This document shows positions 49,501-58,135 of a DNA stretch of 64,000 nt, in pieces; the stretch's first letter is position 1; each line of letters begins with the position of its first letter. Position numbers and translations under genes: made by a program. The notes below the pieces were generated by a model, which saw only the letters and a list, made by a program, of their open reading frames with translations, was not told the DNA's origin and did not search any database. Origin of the DNA: a bacterium (lineage in GTDB: Bacteria; Patescibacteriota; Minisyncoccia; Phycocordibacterales; Phycocordibacteraceae); contig JAUSCN010000012.1 of assembly GCA_030651285.1 (NCBI GenBank), positions 1 to 64,000 on the forward strand. Direction: 5' to 3'.

Positions 49501-51237
49501 TTATTGCACAGTTTGACCAGCTGAAACACGGATGTGCTGGCCACCTGGCAGCCGCACAGTCGTGGTAGCAGTCCCGCCGACATACGGAGAATTTTCTGCA
49601 TATAGAGATTCAAAAAGTTCGCGCATCACACTCACTGCTTGCGACCCAGCACCAGCAGGACCGCGCTCAAGTGCGACCGTAAATGCGTATTGCGGATTAT
49701 CATAAGGAAAGAAGCCCACCACCCACGAATTGTCGAACTGGTTGCGCGTACCGGTCTGCGCCGTACCAGTCTTCGCAGCTACTTTCACATATGGAAAATT
49801 CAGGGCACTAGCAAGTGCCTCCGTAACAGTCTTTCTCATGCCCTCTTGCACGACCTTGAGTGCAGCCGCATCGACCGGTACGACCGCAAATTCAGGGATC
49901 TGATCCGCAAGAAGTTTTGGCGCGAGAAGTTTTCCGCCATTAGACACGGCTGCAATCGCCCGAACCATCTGTATCGGCGTCACTTGCACCGAGTATTGCC
50001 CGATTGATGTAAAGAACGTGTCACCGAGATACCACGGTTCGTTAAACGTTTCTTTTTTCCATTCAGGAGTCGGAATGAGCCCACTTACCTCTCCGGGCAC
50101 ATCGATACCCGTCACACTCCCAAGCCCGAATTGGTGGTACCAATATGCGAGCCGATCTATACCGAGACCCTTTTGCCCGCCAAATCCGCCACCGACCGTA
50201 TAGAAAAAGACGTCCGATGACCATGCGATCGCCTTCCGCACATCAACTGGACCGAGCGCCTTCCAACCCTTGAAGACGAATGATTTGCCTGGGTGGTACG
50301 GATCTGGCATTGAGAGAGACCCTGGGTCATTGATGACCGTATCAGGCGTGATGATGCCGTCGGTAAGCGCTCCTGAGGCCACGAGCGGCTTCACGATGGA
50401 ACCCGGCGCGTACACACCCTGCACAGCATGATCTAGGAATGGATGCCCCGGATCTTTAGAGTACTGAGCGATAATATCTGAAGGACCGCCACTTGCCATG
50501 ACATTTGGATCGTAGCTCGGATAGGAGACGATCGCGCGCACCGCGCCTGTGTGTACGTCCATAATGACGCCGGCACCTGCAATGAATCGCTTGGACTCAA
50601 CCACGTCGGCGATAATCTTTGCGAATGTTTCCTCAAGGGCGGCATCGACCGATAACTGTAGCGTCCCGCCTACCTCAGCGGGCACGACAGTACCCTGAGA
50701 ACGGACCTGTCCGAGAGCATCGACTTCGGTAAGTAGTTTTCCATTTTTCCCCGCAAGGAGCGCGTCATACTTCGCCTCAAGACCGGCAAGACCGGTTTGT
50801 TTCGTGTCGTAATACACCCCCTTTGAGTCTTTCTTCGGGTACGACACGTAGCCGATGATGTGCCCAAGAGCCGGAACAGGATAATTTCGCCGCACACTCC
50901 TGTCTTCTTTTTCAATGTTTTCAGCAACAACCGCCCCAAACACGTCCGTAATGATGCCTCTCGGCGCAAAAAGTGTTCTGACCTCAAGCGCATTATCTGC
51001 ACTGTTGGTAGCAAATTCTTTGCCCTGGACGATCTGCAGATCCCAAGCACGCACCGAAAGAACGAGGAAAAGGATGGTGAGTGCAATACCGAGCGAGAAG
51101 AATGCACTGTGCGAAAGAGGCTTCTCGAGTCGTCCTTCAAAACGCGCCCGATCAAAATCAGGTGCGTTTGATGCATCTAGGAATATCTCATCAGGAGCGA
51201 TCTCCGGATCTTTCCGTCTTTTCTTTCGCCACAGCAT
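49501..51237 (-). CDS. mrdA: penicillin-binding protein 2
   Basis: GVYAPGSIVKPLVASGAL (SxxK), AAKTGTAQTG (KTG), GLAGLEAKYDALLAGKNG. Confidence 0.93.
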   Translation of the reverse strand: MLWRKKRRKDPEIAPDEIFLDASNAPDFDRARFEGRLEKPLSHSAFFSLGIALTILFLVLSVRAWDLQIVQGKEFATNSADNALEVRTLFAPRGIITDVFGAVVAENIEKEDRSVRRNYPVPALGHIIGYVSYPKKDSKGVYYDTKQTGLAGLEAKYDALLAGKNGKLLTEVDALGQVRSQGTVVPAEVGGTLQLSVDAALEETFAKIIADVVESKRFIAGAGVIMDVHTGAVRAIVSYPSYDPNVMASGGPSDIIAQYSKDPGHPFLDHAVQGVYAPGSIVKPLVASGALTDGIITPDTVINDPGSLSMPDPYHPGKSFVFKGWKALGPVDVRKAIAWSSDVFFYTVGGGFGGQKGLGIDRLAYWYHQFGLGSVTGIDVPGEVSGLIPTPEWKKETFNEPWYLGDTFFTSIGQYSVQVTPIQMVRAIAAVSNGGKLLAPKLLADQIPEFAVVPVDAAALKVVQEGMRKTVTEALASALNFPYVKVAAKTGTAQTGTRNQFDNSWVVGFFPYDNPQYAFTVALERGPAGAGSQAVSVMRELFESLYAENSPYVGGTATTTVRLPGGQHIRVSAGQTVQ

Positions 51238-51294
51238 CCCCCCATGATACTCGTCCCGTTAGAGATAGAAAGTCCTTGGAGACTGGTTTTAACA

Positions 51295-51552
51295 TCACAG
51301 ATCTCTAACAGGACTCGCTCTGACGCGATTACGCAGCACGAATGCGATGGCTGTACAGATCGCGCCATAGATCGTAAAGAGTGGGACCGTATGCGCCTGT
51401 GGCGTGTAGTACAACACATCAGCCAGGATTCCGGCGGCGAGTGGTACGAGCGGCTCCATGAACGACACGCTGATCGCAAGTACCGCAGCAAACTTCCAGG
51501 GGAAAAAGATGACGGACAAGAGCGTAGCTATCGTGAGTGTCGCCCTCATCAT
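51295..51552 (-). CDS. short MreD-like membrane protein
   Basis: Hydrophobic 85-aa ORF between mreC and mrdA. Confidence 0.55.
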   Translation of the reverse strand: MMRATLTIATLLSVIFFPWKFAAVLAISVSFMEPLVPLAAGILADVLYYTPQAHTVPLFTIYGAICTAIAFVLRNRVRASPVRDL

Positions 51553-52391
51553 GGTGAGGTTGAAGTTGCTGAAGACTTACCCAGAAGCCCCACGCCCGTG
51601 TCGCGCAACATGACCCACGTAACTGAGAAAAGATTTACCGCAGGTATAATACGGAGCACGACCTCAGGAGCTGCAGGATCATCATCGATGCGCGTAACGC
51701 TCCCGATGGGAAGCGCTCCCGGGCCCGGGACATACACGACATCGCCTACTGCGACGTTTGCAGAGCGCGCAAGAGTCGCGCTCATCGCACCGCCACCCGC
51801 ACCTTCGATGGTAAGCGGCACATGAGCGTACCCGACCCAACCATGGGTCACCATGCCTGGCGCTGAAAAAAGCGTGACTCGAGAATACTCGGGCAAGACT
51901 GAAGAGATGGCACCAATAGGTACGCCCCCCGCACCAAATACTTCCATCCCAACCGTGACACCTGCATCAATTCCTTCAGAGAGTACGAGCGTGTCATAAG
52001 GACTTTCAGGCGGACGAACGATAACGCTCGCAAGAATTCCGCTGACAGCAGTCTTCCCCGATGTCGTAGAACTCAGGAGAGCCGAGAGACTGGAGACCTT
52101 CACGAGGAGCGCACGATTTTCACTCGCAAGGGCGGCATTTTCACTCGCAAGCAGCTCATTCTTAGAGGAGAGAGTTGCGGCGTCGCCAAAACTGGAGACG
52201 AACCCATGACCAGCGGCAGCAACAGAATCGGCCCCGCGATAGAGCGGAGCGAATAGATTCCAGAAAAAATTTGGCGCGAAGAACCGTACAAGAAAGACGA
52301 TAAGTACGAACATGAGCGCAGCAACGCCCCACGAGAAACTCTCGGGCGAAAATATCGCGTTACTACGCCTCGTTAAGTATGTCCTCTTCAT
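51549..52391 (-). CDS. mreC: rod shape-determining protein MreC
   Basis: N-terminal TM, coiled coil, ILASVIVRPPESPYDTLVLSEGIDAGVTVGMEV. Confidence 0.9.
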   Translation of the reverse strand: MKRTYLTRRSNAIFSPESFSWGVAALMFVLIVFLVRFFAPNFFWNLFAPLYRGADSVAAAGHGFVSSFGDAATLSSKNELLASENAALASENRALLVKVSSLSALLSSTTSGKTAVSGILASVIVRPPESPYDTLVLSEGIDAGVTVGMEVFGAGGVPIGAISSVLPEYSRVTLFSAPGMVTHGWVGYAHVPLTIEGAGGGAMSATLARSANVAVGDVVYVPGPGALPIGSVTRIDDDPAAPEVVLRIIPAVNLFSVTWVMLRDTGVGLLGKSSATSTSP

Positions 52392-53415
52392 CGATGAAAA
52401 ATTCCGCGTATGGTTCGGGATTTTCGGTCACGATGCCAGCGCCGCGCACTACGGTCGTGAGAGGGTCTGCTGCGACCCTCACTGGCACACCGAGCATCTT
52501 TGCGAGCACCTGCGGGAGTCCGCGCAGGAGCGCGCCACCACCGAACACAGTAACCCCGTGCTGTAATACGTCCGAAAGAAGCTCGGGCGGCGTCGACTCA
52601 ATCACTTCCTTCATAGATTCCATGAGCGAATCAAGCGACGAAGAAATCGCCTCTCGAACATGCGAATCGGTCAGAATGATCTCTCGCGGAAGCCCCGTCG
52701 CAAGATCTCTCCCGCGCACGCTTCGCGAAAGAGCTTCAGGAAGTTCAGTGACTGCCCCAATCGATATTTTCACATCTTCCGCTGTGCGCTCGCCGATGCC
52801 GAGCTTGAACTCGCTTCGCACGAAGTCGATAATGTTGTCATTGAAACGATCGCCCGCGACATGAGAGCTCTTAGACGCCACGACCCCTCTAAGAGCAATG
52901 ACTGCAATGTCGGTCGTGCCGCCGCCGATGTCGAGCACCATCGTCCCAACAGCATCAGTCACCGGCAGCTTCGCACCAATGGCGCCTGCGACCGGCTCTT
53001 CAATAATGATTGCTTCGCGTGCACCCGCATTCCTCGCCGCATCACGCACAGCTCGACTCTGTACGTTGGTGACGCCGGTCGGCACACCCACCACCACGCG
53101 CGGTCCAAAGAGTCGTGCACGACCGCTCTGTGCTTTATTGATGAAATACGTGAGCAATTCTTCCGTCACCTCGAAGTCAGAGATGACGCCATGGGAAAGT
53201 GGGCGCACGACGCGAATATGCTCGGGAGTCTTCCCGAGCATCGTCTTTGCTTCTCTTCCCACGGCCACAACTTGACGCGTCTTGTCATTGACCGCGACGA
53301 CCGACGGCTCATTGATGATGACTCCTTTCCCGCGCACGTACACGAGCGTATTCGCAGTTCCTAGATCGATCGCAATGTCGGTACTGAAGAATGCATTCTT
53401 TGAAAATCTAGCCAT
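52363..53415 (-). CDS. mreB: rod shape-determining protein MreB (paralog 1)
   Basis: DIAIDLGTANTLVYVRGKGVIINEPSVVAV, MVLDIGGGTTDIAVI. Confidence 0.95.
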   Translation of the reverse strand: MARFSKNAFFSTDIAIDLGTANTLVYVRGKGVIINEPSVVAVNDKTRQVVAVGREAKTMLGKTPEHIRVVRPLSHGVISDFEVTEELLTYFINKAQSGRARLFGPRVVVGVPTGVTNVQSRAVRDAARNAGAREAIIIEEPVAGAIGAKLPVTDAVGTMVLDIGGGTTDIAVIALRGVVASKSSHVAGDRFNDNIIDFVRSEFKLGIGERTAEDVKISIGAVTELPEALSRSVRGRDLATGLPREIILTDSHVREAISSSLDSLMESMKEVIESTPPELLSDVLQHGVTVFGGGALLRGLPQVLAKMLGVPVRVAADPLTTVVRGAGIVTENPEPYAEFFIDEEDILNEA

Positions 53416-53417
53416 AC

Positions 53418-54662
53418 TTAAGAGAGAAGCTCTGTGCGCGTCTTCTTTGCGACCTCTCCAGTTGCGCGAGTAACCACCTCGAACTGACCTGTAGCGACTG
53501 CATCGCGACCGACAATGATGCGGCGTGGAATACCCAAAAGATCGCTCTCCGTAAATTTCTGACCAGCAGATATATCACGATCGTCATAAAGAACCTCGAC
53601 TCCCGCTTTCACAAAATCAGCATACAGAGCATCAGCCATCTGGAATGCTTCGTCTCCTGACTTTCCAAGAGACATGAGGTGCACTGAAAATGGAGCGACA
53701 CTCTCCGGCCACACAAGCCCGTTCTCATCGGCCATGAGCTCGACAATCGTACCCATCAGGCGCCCCGGACCAATACCATAGCTTCCCATGAAGACCGGTG
53801 TCGCCTTCCCTTCCGCATCCTTATAGGAAAGACCAAGCGCTTCTGAAAATCGCGTACTGAGCGTGAAGATGTTTCCTACCTCAATCGCTTTCGCCTCCTT
53901 TAGATTTGCTTTGTCGATGCCGGTTGTCGCATACACTTCTGCATCGTCATACACTTCCTTATTGAGCGCGAGCCGCTTCGAATCATCGATATAAATGGTG
54001 TCCTCACCAGCACCACAAATGGTCTGATACTCGTGCGAATACTTGCTGAAGGAGCCGCCGGAAGCAAATGTGCGATAGGTTTTCTCGCCGATGCCGACGC
54101 GTTTGAAAATGTTCTCGTATGCTGCGGCGACCTTTTCATAAAACTCGTTATGGCTCTCGAGATTCGTCGAGAAGGAGTAGAGGTCCTTCATGATGAACTC
54201 CCGCGCGCGCATGATGCCGGACTTCGCACGAGTCTCGTTACGAAATTTATTCTGGAACTGATACACGTAGCGCGGCAAGTCTTTGTAGGACGAGATGTGT
54301 TCGGTCATGAGCGCGGTCAGCGCCTCTTCGTGCGTATTGCCGAGACCGAGCTCGCTACCATTCTTCAAGTGCGTCTTGAACCACACATCGACGACCGAAT
54401 CATCCCAGCGACCGCTTTTCTTCCAAGCTTCAGGGTCTTGGAGCGTCGTCAGGAGCACCTCCTCTCCACCAATCGCATTCATCTCCTCACGGATAATGCC
54501 GATAATCTTATTGAGCGTACGCAGACCGAGCGGTAGGAAGGAGTAGACACCCGCCATCTCTTTGTGAATGTAGCCGGCACGCACCAGGAGCTGCGCGTTC
54601 TTCGCGACTTCATCTGAAGGCGCCTCGCGCCGAGCCTTCGTGAAGAGTCTTGATTGCCTCAT
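53418..54662 (-). CDS. proS: prolyl-tRNA synthetase
   Basis: AGVYSFLPLGLRTLNKI, NTHEEALTALM, FRNETRAKSGIMRAREFIMKDLYSF; TATACT 7 nt before ATG 54662. Confidence 0.95.
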   Translation of the reverse strand: MRQSRLFTKARREAPSDEVAKNAQLLVRAGYIHKEMAGVYSFLPLGLRTLNKIIGIIREEMNAIGGEEVLLTTLQDPEAWKKSGRWDDSVVDVWFKTHLKNGSELGLGNTHEEALTALMTEHISSYKDLPRYVYQFQNKFRNETRAKSGIMRAREFIMKDLYSFSTNLESHNEFYEKVAAAYENIFKRVGIGEKTYRTFASGGSFSKYSHEYQTICGAGEDTIYIDDSKRLALNKEVYDDAEVYATTGIDKANLKEAKAIEVGNIFTLSTRFSEALGLSYKDAEGKATPVFMGSYGIGPGRLMGTIVELMADENGLVWPESVAPFSVHLMSLGKSGDEAFQMADALYADFVKAGVEVLYDDRDISAGQKFTESDLLGIPRRIIVGRDAVATGQFEVVTRATGEVAKKTRTELLS

Positions 54663-54694
54663 GCGCCACAGTATACGCCCCCGCCCCGCTCCCA

Positions 54695-54747
54695 GCAAAA
54701 CAAGGCTTGACCTTGGGAAGGCGGATTAAGGTCGAGCCTTGTTTTGC
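54695..54747. terminator. long hairpin (20-bp stem with one G-T mismatch)
   Basis: GCAAAACAAGGCTTGACCTT...AAGGTCGAGCCTTGTTTTGC. Confidence 0.7.
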
Positions 54748-54753
54748 GTTACA

Positions 54754-54789
54754 TTACCCGACGATCTTGAAGAGGTTGTACGCGGCGGG
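54754..54789 (-). repeat. short rseP-like 3' tail remnant
   Basis: Minus frame AAYNLFKIVG* vs RseP TAHDIFKIVR*; nucleotide similarity to 55217-55252 including GACGATCTTGAA exact. Confidence 0.5.
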
Positions 54790-54847
54790 ACAGTCTGTGG
54801 ATATATACGCAACGCCTCCTCACAGCGGCCGTGATACACTTTTTCGC

Positions 54848-55183
54848 ATGATTACCGATGCGGACATTACGAAACTCAAAGGGGTCTTTGCGACGAAGGA
54901 TGACTTAAAGGGGTTCGCAACAAAAGATGACTTAGGGAGGTTTGCGACGAAGGATGCTCTCGCTGAATTACGTGCAGATATGCAAGTGGGGTTTGGCGAG
55001 GTAAACGAAAAGATAGATACACTCGCGACCGCTTTCAGCCGTATGGAGAATACCTTGGATGGCATCGTCGGAGCAATCCAGGATTTGCGAACAGAAAACG
55101 GCGCGGGTACCACCCACCTCCTACGACATGATCGGCAGATAGAAGCGCTCGCGCTCGCAACAAAAGTCACACTCCCCAATTAG
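54848..55183 (+). CDS. small protein with FATKDDL repeats and coiled coil
   Basis: KGVFATKDDLKGFATKDDLGRFATKDALAELRADM; TACACT 7 nt before ATG. Confidence 0.65.
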   Translation: MITDADITKLKGVFATKDDLKGFATKDDLGRFATKDALAELRADMQVGFGEVNEKIDTLATAFSRMENTLDGIVGAIQDLRTENGAGTTHLLRHDRQIEALALATKVTLPN

Positions 55184-55216
55184 TGACAACATCGCGTGCT
55201 GTTAATTTTTTAAGAA

Positions 55217-56317
55217 TTACCTGACGATCTTGAAAATGTCGTGCGCGGTGACAAGCACCATAAGGAGGATGAGGAACGCGAAGCCGACCATGTTGATGGA
55301 ATTAGCCAGACTTGTCTTGATCGGGCGGCGAATGATGCTCTCAATGATCACGAAGAGGAGTCTGCCGCCATCGAGTGCAGGAATTGGAATGAGGTTGATG
55401 AGCGCCAAGTTGATCGAGATCACTGCCATGATGGAGAGTAAGTCGCCAAATCCTTGTGCAGAGGCACTACCGACAGCTCCCGCAATACCAACAGGACCCG
55501 ACACCTGCGAGAGATCAGCCGAGAGCGTGAGGATGCCATAGAAGAAGTGACCGAGCCCGATCGCGGTCATCTTGGTAGCCGTCCAGGTAAGCTGCGCACC
55601 TTCGACGATCGCATCAACAAACGAGAGCGGTACGGTACCGACAGTTGCAACCTCTACACCAAGAGCGTAGCGAGACGGATCATTCTGATTAAGACCACTC
55701 TTCGCTACTGCTTCGACTATCTTCTCTTCCCCATTATGCTTCACTGTGAGCGTTACAGGAGTGCCCCCACTCGAAGCGACGAATGCCGAAAAGCTTTTTG
55801 GATCAGACGCGCCCCATTCCCCTTTCGCGCCCTTCGCATTCAAGATCGAATCGCCAGGAACGAGACCTGCCTGTGCGGCAGGAGTACCAGGAAGCACGTT
55901 TGCCACCATAAGTTCCAAGTTGCGAGCGTTCGCAACTTCGCTCTCCGAAAGCACACGCGGCGTACCCGCAATAAGTGCACCGGTTATGAGCACGTACGCG
56001 AAGACAAGGTTCATCGTGATACCTGCAACGAGCACAATCGCCTGCGCGAGACGCGGCCTCGCAGAGAATGCATGGGGATCCTTGGGCGCGCCAGGGGTCA
56101 AACCATCTTCACCATAAATTTTCACGAACCCGCCAAACGGTAGCCAGTTAAGTGTGTATTCGGTACCACCAATTTTCCCAATCGTGAACGCGCGCGGAGG
56201 GTATCCGAGACCAAATTCATCAACACGCATTCCCGAGAGCTTCGCAGCGACAAGATGTCCAAACTCGTGAACAACGATGAGAGCAACGATGACGCAGAGG
56301 AAAATCAGGATGCTCAT
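55217..56317 (-). CDS. rseP: M50 family site-2 metalloprotease with PDZ domain
   Basis: VVHEFGHLVAAKLSGM (HExxH), NLIPIPALDGGRL, PDZ segment. Confidence 0.93.
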   Translation of the reverse strand: MSILIFLCVIVALIVVHEFGHLVAAKLSGMRVDEFGLGYPPRAFTIGKIGGTEYTLNWLPFGGFVKIYGEDGLTPGAPKDPHAFSARPRLAQAIVLVAGITMNLVFAYVLITGALIAGTPRVLSESEVANARNLELMVANVLPGTPAAQAGLVPGDSILNAKGAKGEWGASDPKSFSAFVASSGGTPVTLTVKHNGEEKIVEAVAKSGLNQNDPSRYALGVEVATVGTVPLSFVDAIVEGAQLTWTATKMTAIGLGHFFYGILTLSADLSQVSGPVGIAGAVGSASAQGFGDLLSIMAVISINLALINLIPIPALDGGRLLFVIIESIIRRPIKTSLANSINMVGFAFLILLMVLVTAHDIFKIVR

Positions 56318-56320
56318 AAT

Positions 56321-56872
56321 TTATTGGGCGATTTCCGTTTCTTTCTTCTCGAGCGCTTTCACAAGAGCCTCATTACCGGTATCAATAAGTTTCTGCACTT
56401 CGGTCTTAAGACGCTGGAGCTCGTCTTTGCCCATACCACCATCTTCACTCGCCGCCTCTAACGTATGCAGCGCATCGGTACGATGGGAGCGGAGTGTCAC
56501 TTTCGCCTGCTCAGTCTTGTCTTTAGCGATCTTCGAAAGCTGCGTACGGCGTTCGCTCGTGAGCTCGGGAAACGAAATGCGGAGACCTTGATCATCAGTC
56601 GATACACCGACACCAAGGTTTGCATCGATAACCCCTTTTTCTATCGCCTTCAAAAGCGACATGTCCCACGGGATGATACGCAGTGTGCGAGCGTCCTCAA
56701 CGGAAATAGCAGCAAGCTCTCGCATTGGCGAGCGCGTGCCGTATGCCTCAGGCTTCACGCCGTCGAGCAGTGTCGGCGTCGCGCGACCAGTGCGAACACC
56801 TGAAAGCTCGCGTGAGAGCCATTCTTCAGTCTCCATAATATTCGTCTTTAATTTTGAAAAATCATATGCCAT
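56321..56872 (-). CDS. frr: ribosome recycling factor
   Basis: LSGVRTGRATPTLLDGV, IRISFPELTSERRTQLSKIAK-like core. Confidence 0.94.
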   Translation of the reverse strand: MAYDFSKLKTNIMETEEWLSRELSGVRTGRATPTLLDGVKPEAYGTRSPMRELAAISVEDARTLRIIPWDMSLLKAIEKGVIDANLGVGVSTDDQGLRISFPELTSERRTQLSKIAKDKTEQAKVTLRSHRTDALHTLEAASEDGGMGKDELQRLKTEVQKLIDTGNEALVKALEKKETEIAQ

Positions 56873-56892
56873 ATAGCAACATCATAACAAAC

Positions 56893-57585
56893 CTACGTAT
56901 GCACAGATAGGTCTTTCGGCACGACAATTGCGAGATGCTCAAGAATCATGCGTACTGGCGCACTCCGGTCATACAAATGGCTCCGTAACTCGGAGATTTC
57001 CGAAAGAAGCTCGACACTAGCTTTGTATTTTTTTACGCGCAGCGCTGCATATGCCGCGACTTCAATACCATTCACGATCTCTATTGCCTCATCACGACGA
57101 GCTCGCCGATCATCCTCGTCCTTCCCGCTCGTCAGTTTCTTTATCATCGTACTGCGTTTCTCGCGACTCGATTCTATAAACTTCTGCGCCATTTCTGAAA
57201 TAGCGTCGGCAGGGAGTCTTTCAGAGGAAGTAAGTAGAACGACGCGCGAGCGCAATGTCGGCAACAGACCGCCAAGCGTCGGCAGCACTAAGAAAAGATA
57301 TGTTCCCCGAGGTGGTTCTTCAAAAATCTTCAGCAACGCATTCTGCGCCTCATGATACGCGCGACCAGCAGTGATGATGAGCGCTTTGTATTGACCCTCA
57401 AATGGCGCTTGCGCAGCAATATCAGCGATTCGGCGTGCATCAGAAACCGACAAGAGCCCATAGCGGAGTACGACCACATCAGAATTCCCTTTCGATTCCA
57501 TCTTGAGCTCGCTCGAGAGCCATCGCTCCGCGATGCCAACTCCCTTTTCCATATTCGCCTCGATAACAAACGCATGGTGCCGCAT
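56893..57585 (-). CDS. DNA polymerase III delta'-like subunit
   Basis: ALIITAGRAYHEAQNALLKIFEEPPRGTYLFLVLPTLGGLLPTLRSRV. Confidence 0.82.
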   Translation of the reverse strand: MRHHAFVIEANMEKGVGIAERWLSSELKMESKGNSDVVVLRYGLLSVSDARRIADIAAQAPFEGQYKALIITAGRAYHEAQNALLKIFEEPPRGTYLFLVLPTLGGLLPTLRSRVVLLTSSERLPADAISEMAQKFIESSREKRSTMIKKLTSGKDEDDRRARRDEAIEIVNGIEVAAYAALRVKKYKASVELLSEISELRSHLYDRSAPVRMILEHLAIVVPKDLSVHT

Positions 57586-57631
57586 GAAAATAAGTATAGC
57601 TCCTCCCCTCAATTTCTCGCGGGTATATTGA

Positions 57632-57649
57632 CATATTATATATAATATG
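57632..57649. promoter_or_regulatory. 18-bp perfect palindrome adjoining TTGACA
   Basis: CATATTATA|TATAATATG. Confidence 0.5.
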
Positions 57650-57720
57650 CTGAAATAGATTTAGAGACACTGCTTGGCGACTCAAAAACCAATGAGATCT
57701 TTTATAGAAAGGGGTATGCG

Positions 57721-58089
57721 ATGAGGAACTCAATCGCAACAGTTATGCTGTTTTGTTTAGTGGGCCTGATATGCAGTTGTGGCCTCTCAAAAGAGGAAAA
57801 AGAAGCAGCTGAGATTCCAGCCGAACCACAAATGACTCCCTGGGTCCCGGAAGAAACCTTTGTGACCATCCGGCCAGTCGAAAGAGTCAAGGATTCCACA
57901 AAAGGGTTCGTACCAGTTCGCCGACTGAAAACTGGTAGCGTATACTCCGCCGAGCTCGAAATATATCGAGAGGTTCCCGTCGGATCCAAAGTCACGGTAT
58001 CCAAAATGGATTGGCCGATAAGCAGCGCTCAGAGATTTGGCTCTGATGCGGCGCACCTCATTATTACGGAAGCTTTGATAGACAAGTAA
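57721..58089 (+). CDS. small lipoprotein
   Basis: MRNSIATVMLFCLVGLICSC lipobox-like signal; GAAAGGGG SD; own terminator. Confidence 0.7.
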   Translation: MRNSIATVMLFCLVGLICSCGLSKEEKEAAEIPAEPQMTPWVPEETFVTIRPVERVKDSTKGFVPVRRLKTGSVYSAELEIYREVPVGSKVTVSKMDWPISSAQRFGSDAAHLIITEALIDK

Positions 58090-58107
58090 TACCTGTATAG
58101 CGGGCTC

Positions 58108-58130
58108 CTGACGGAAACGTCAGGAGCCCT
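58108..58130 (+). terminator. terminator
   Basis: GGGCTCCTGACGgaaaCGTCAGGAGCCC then TTTCTTTTA. Confidence 0.85.
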
Positions 58131-58135
58131 TTCTT

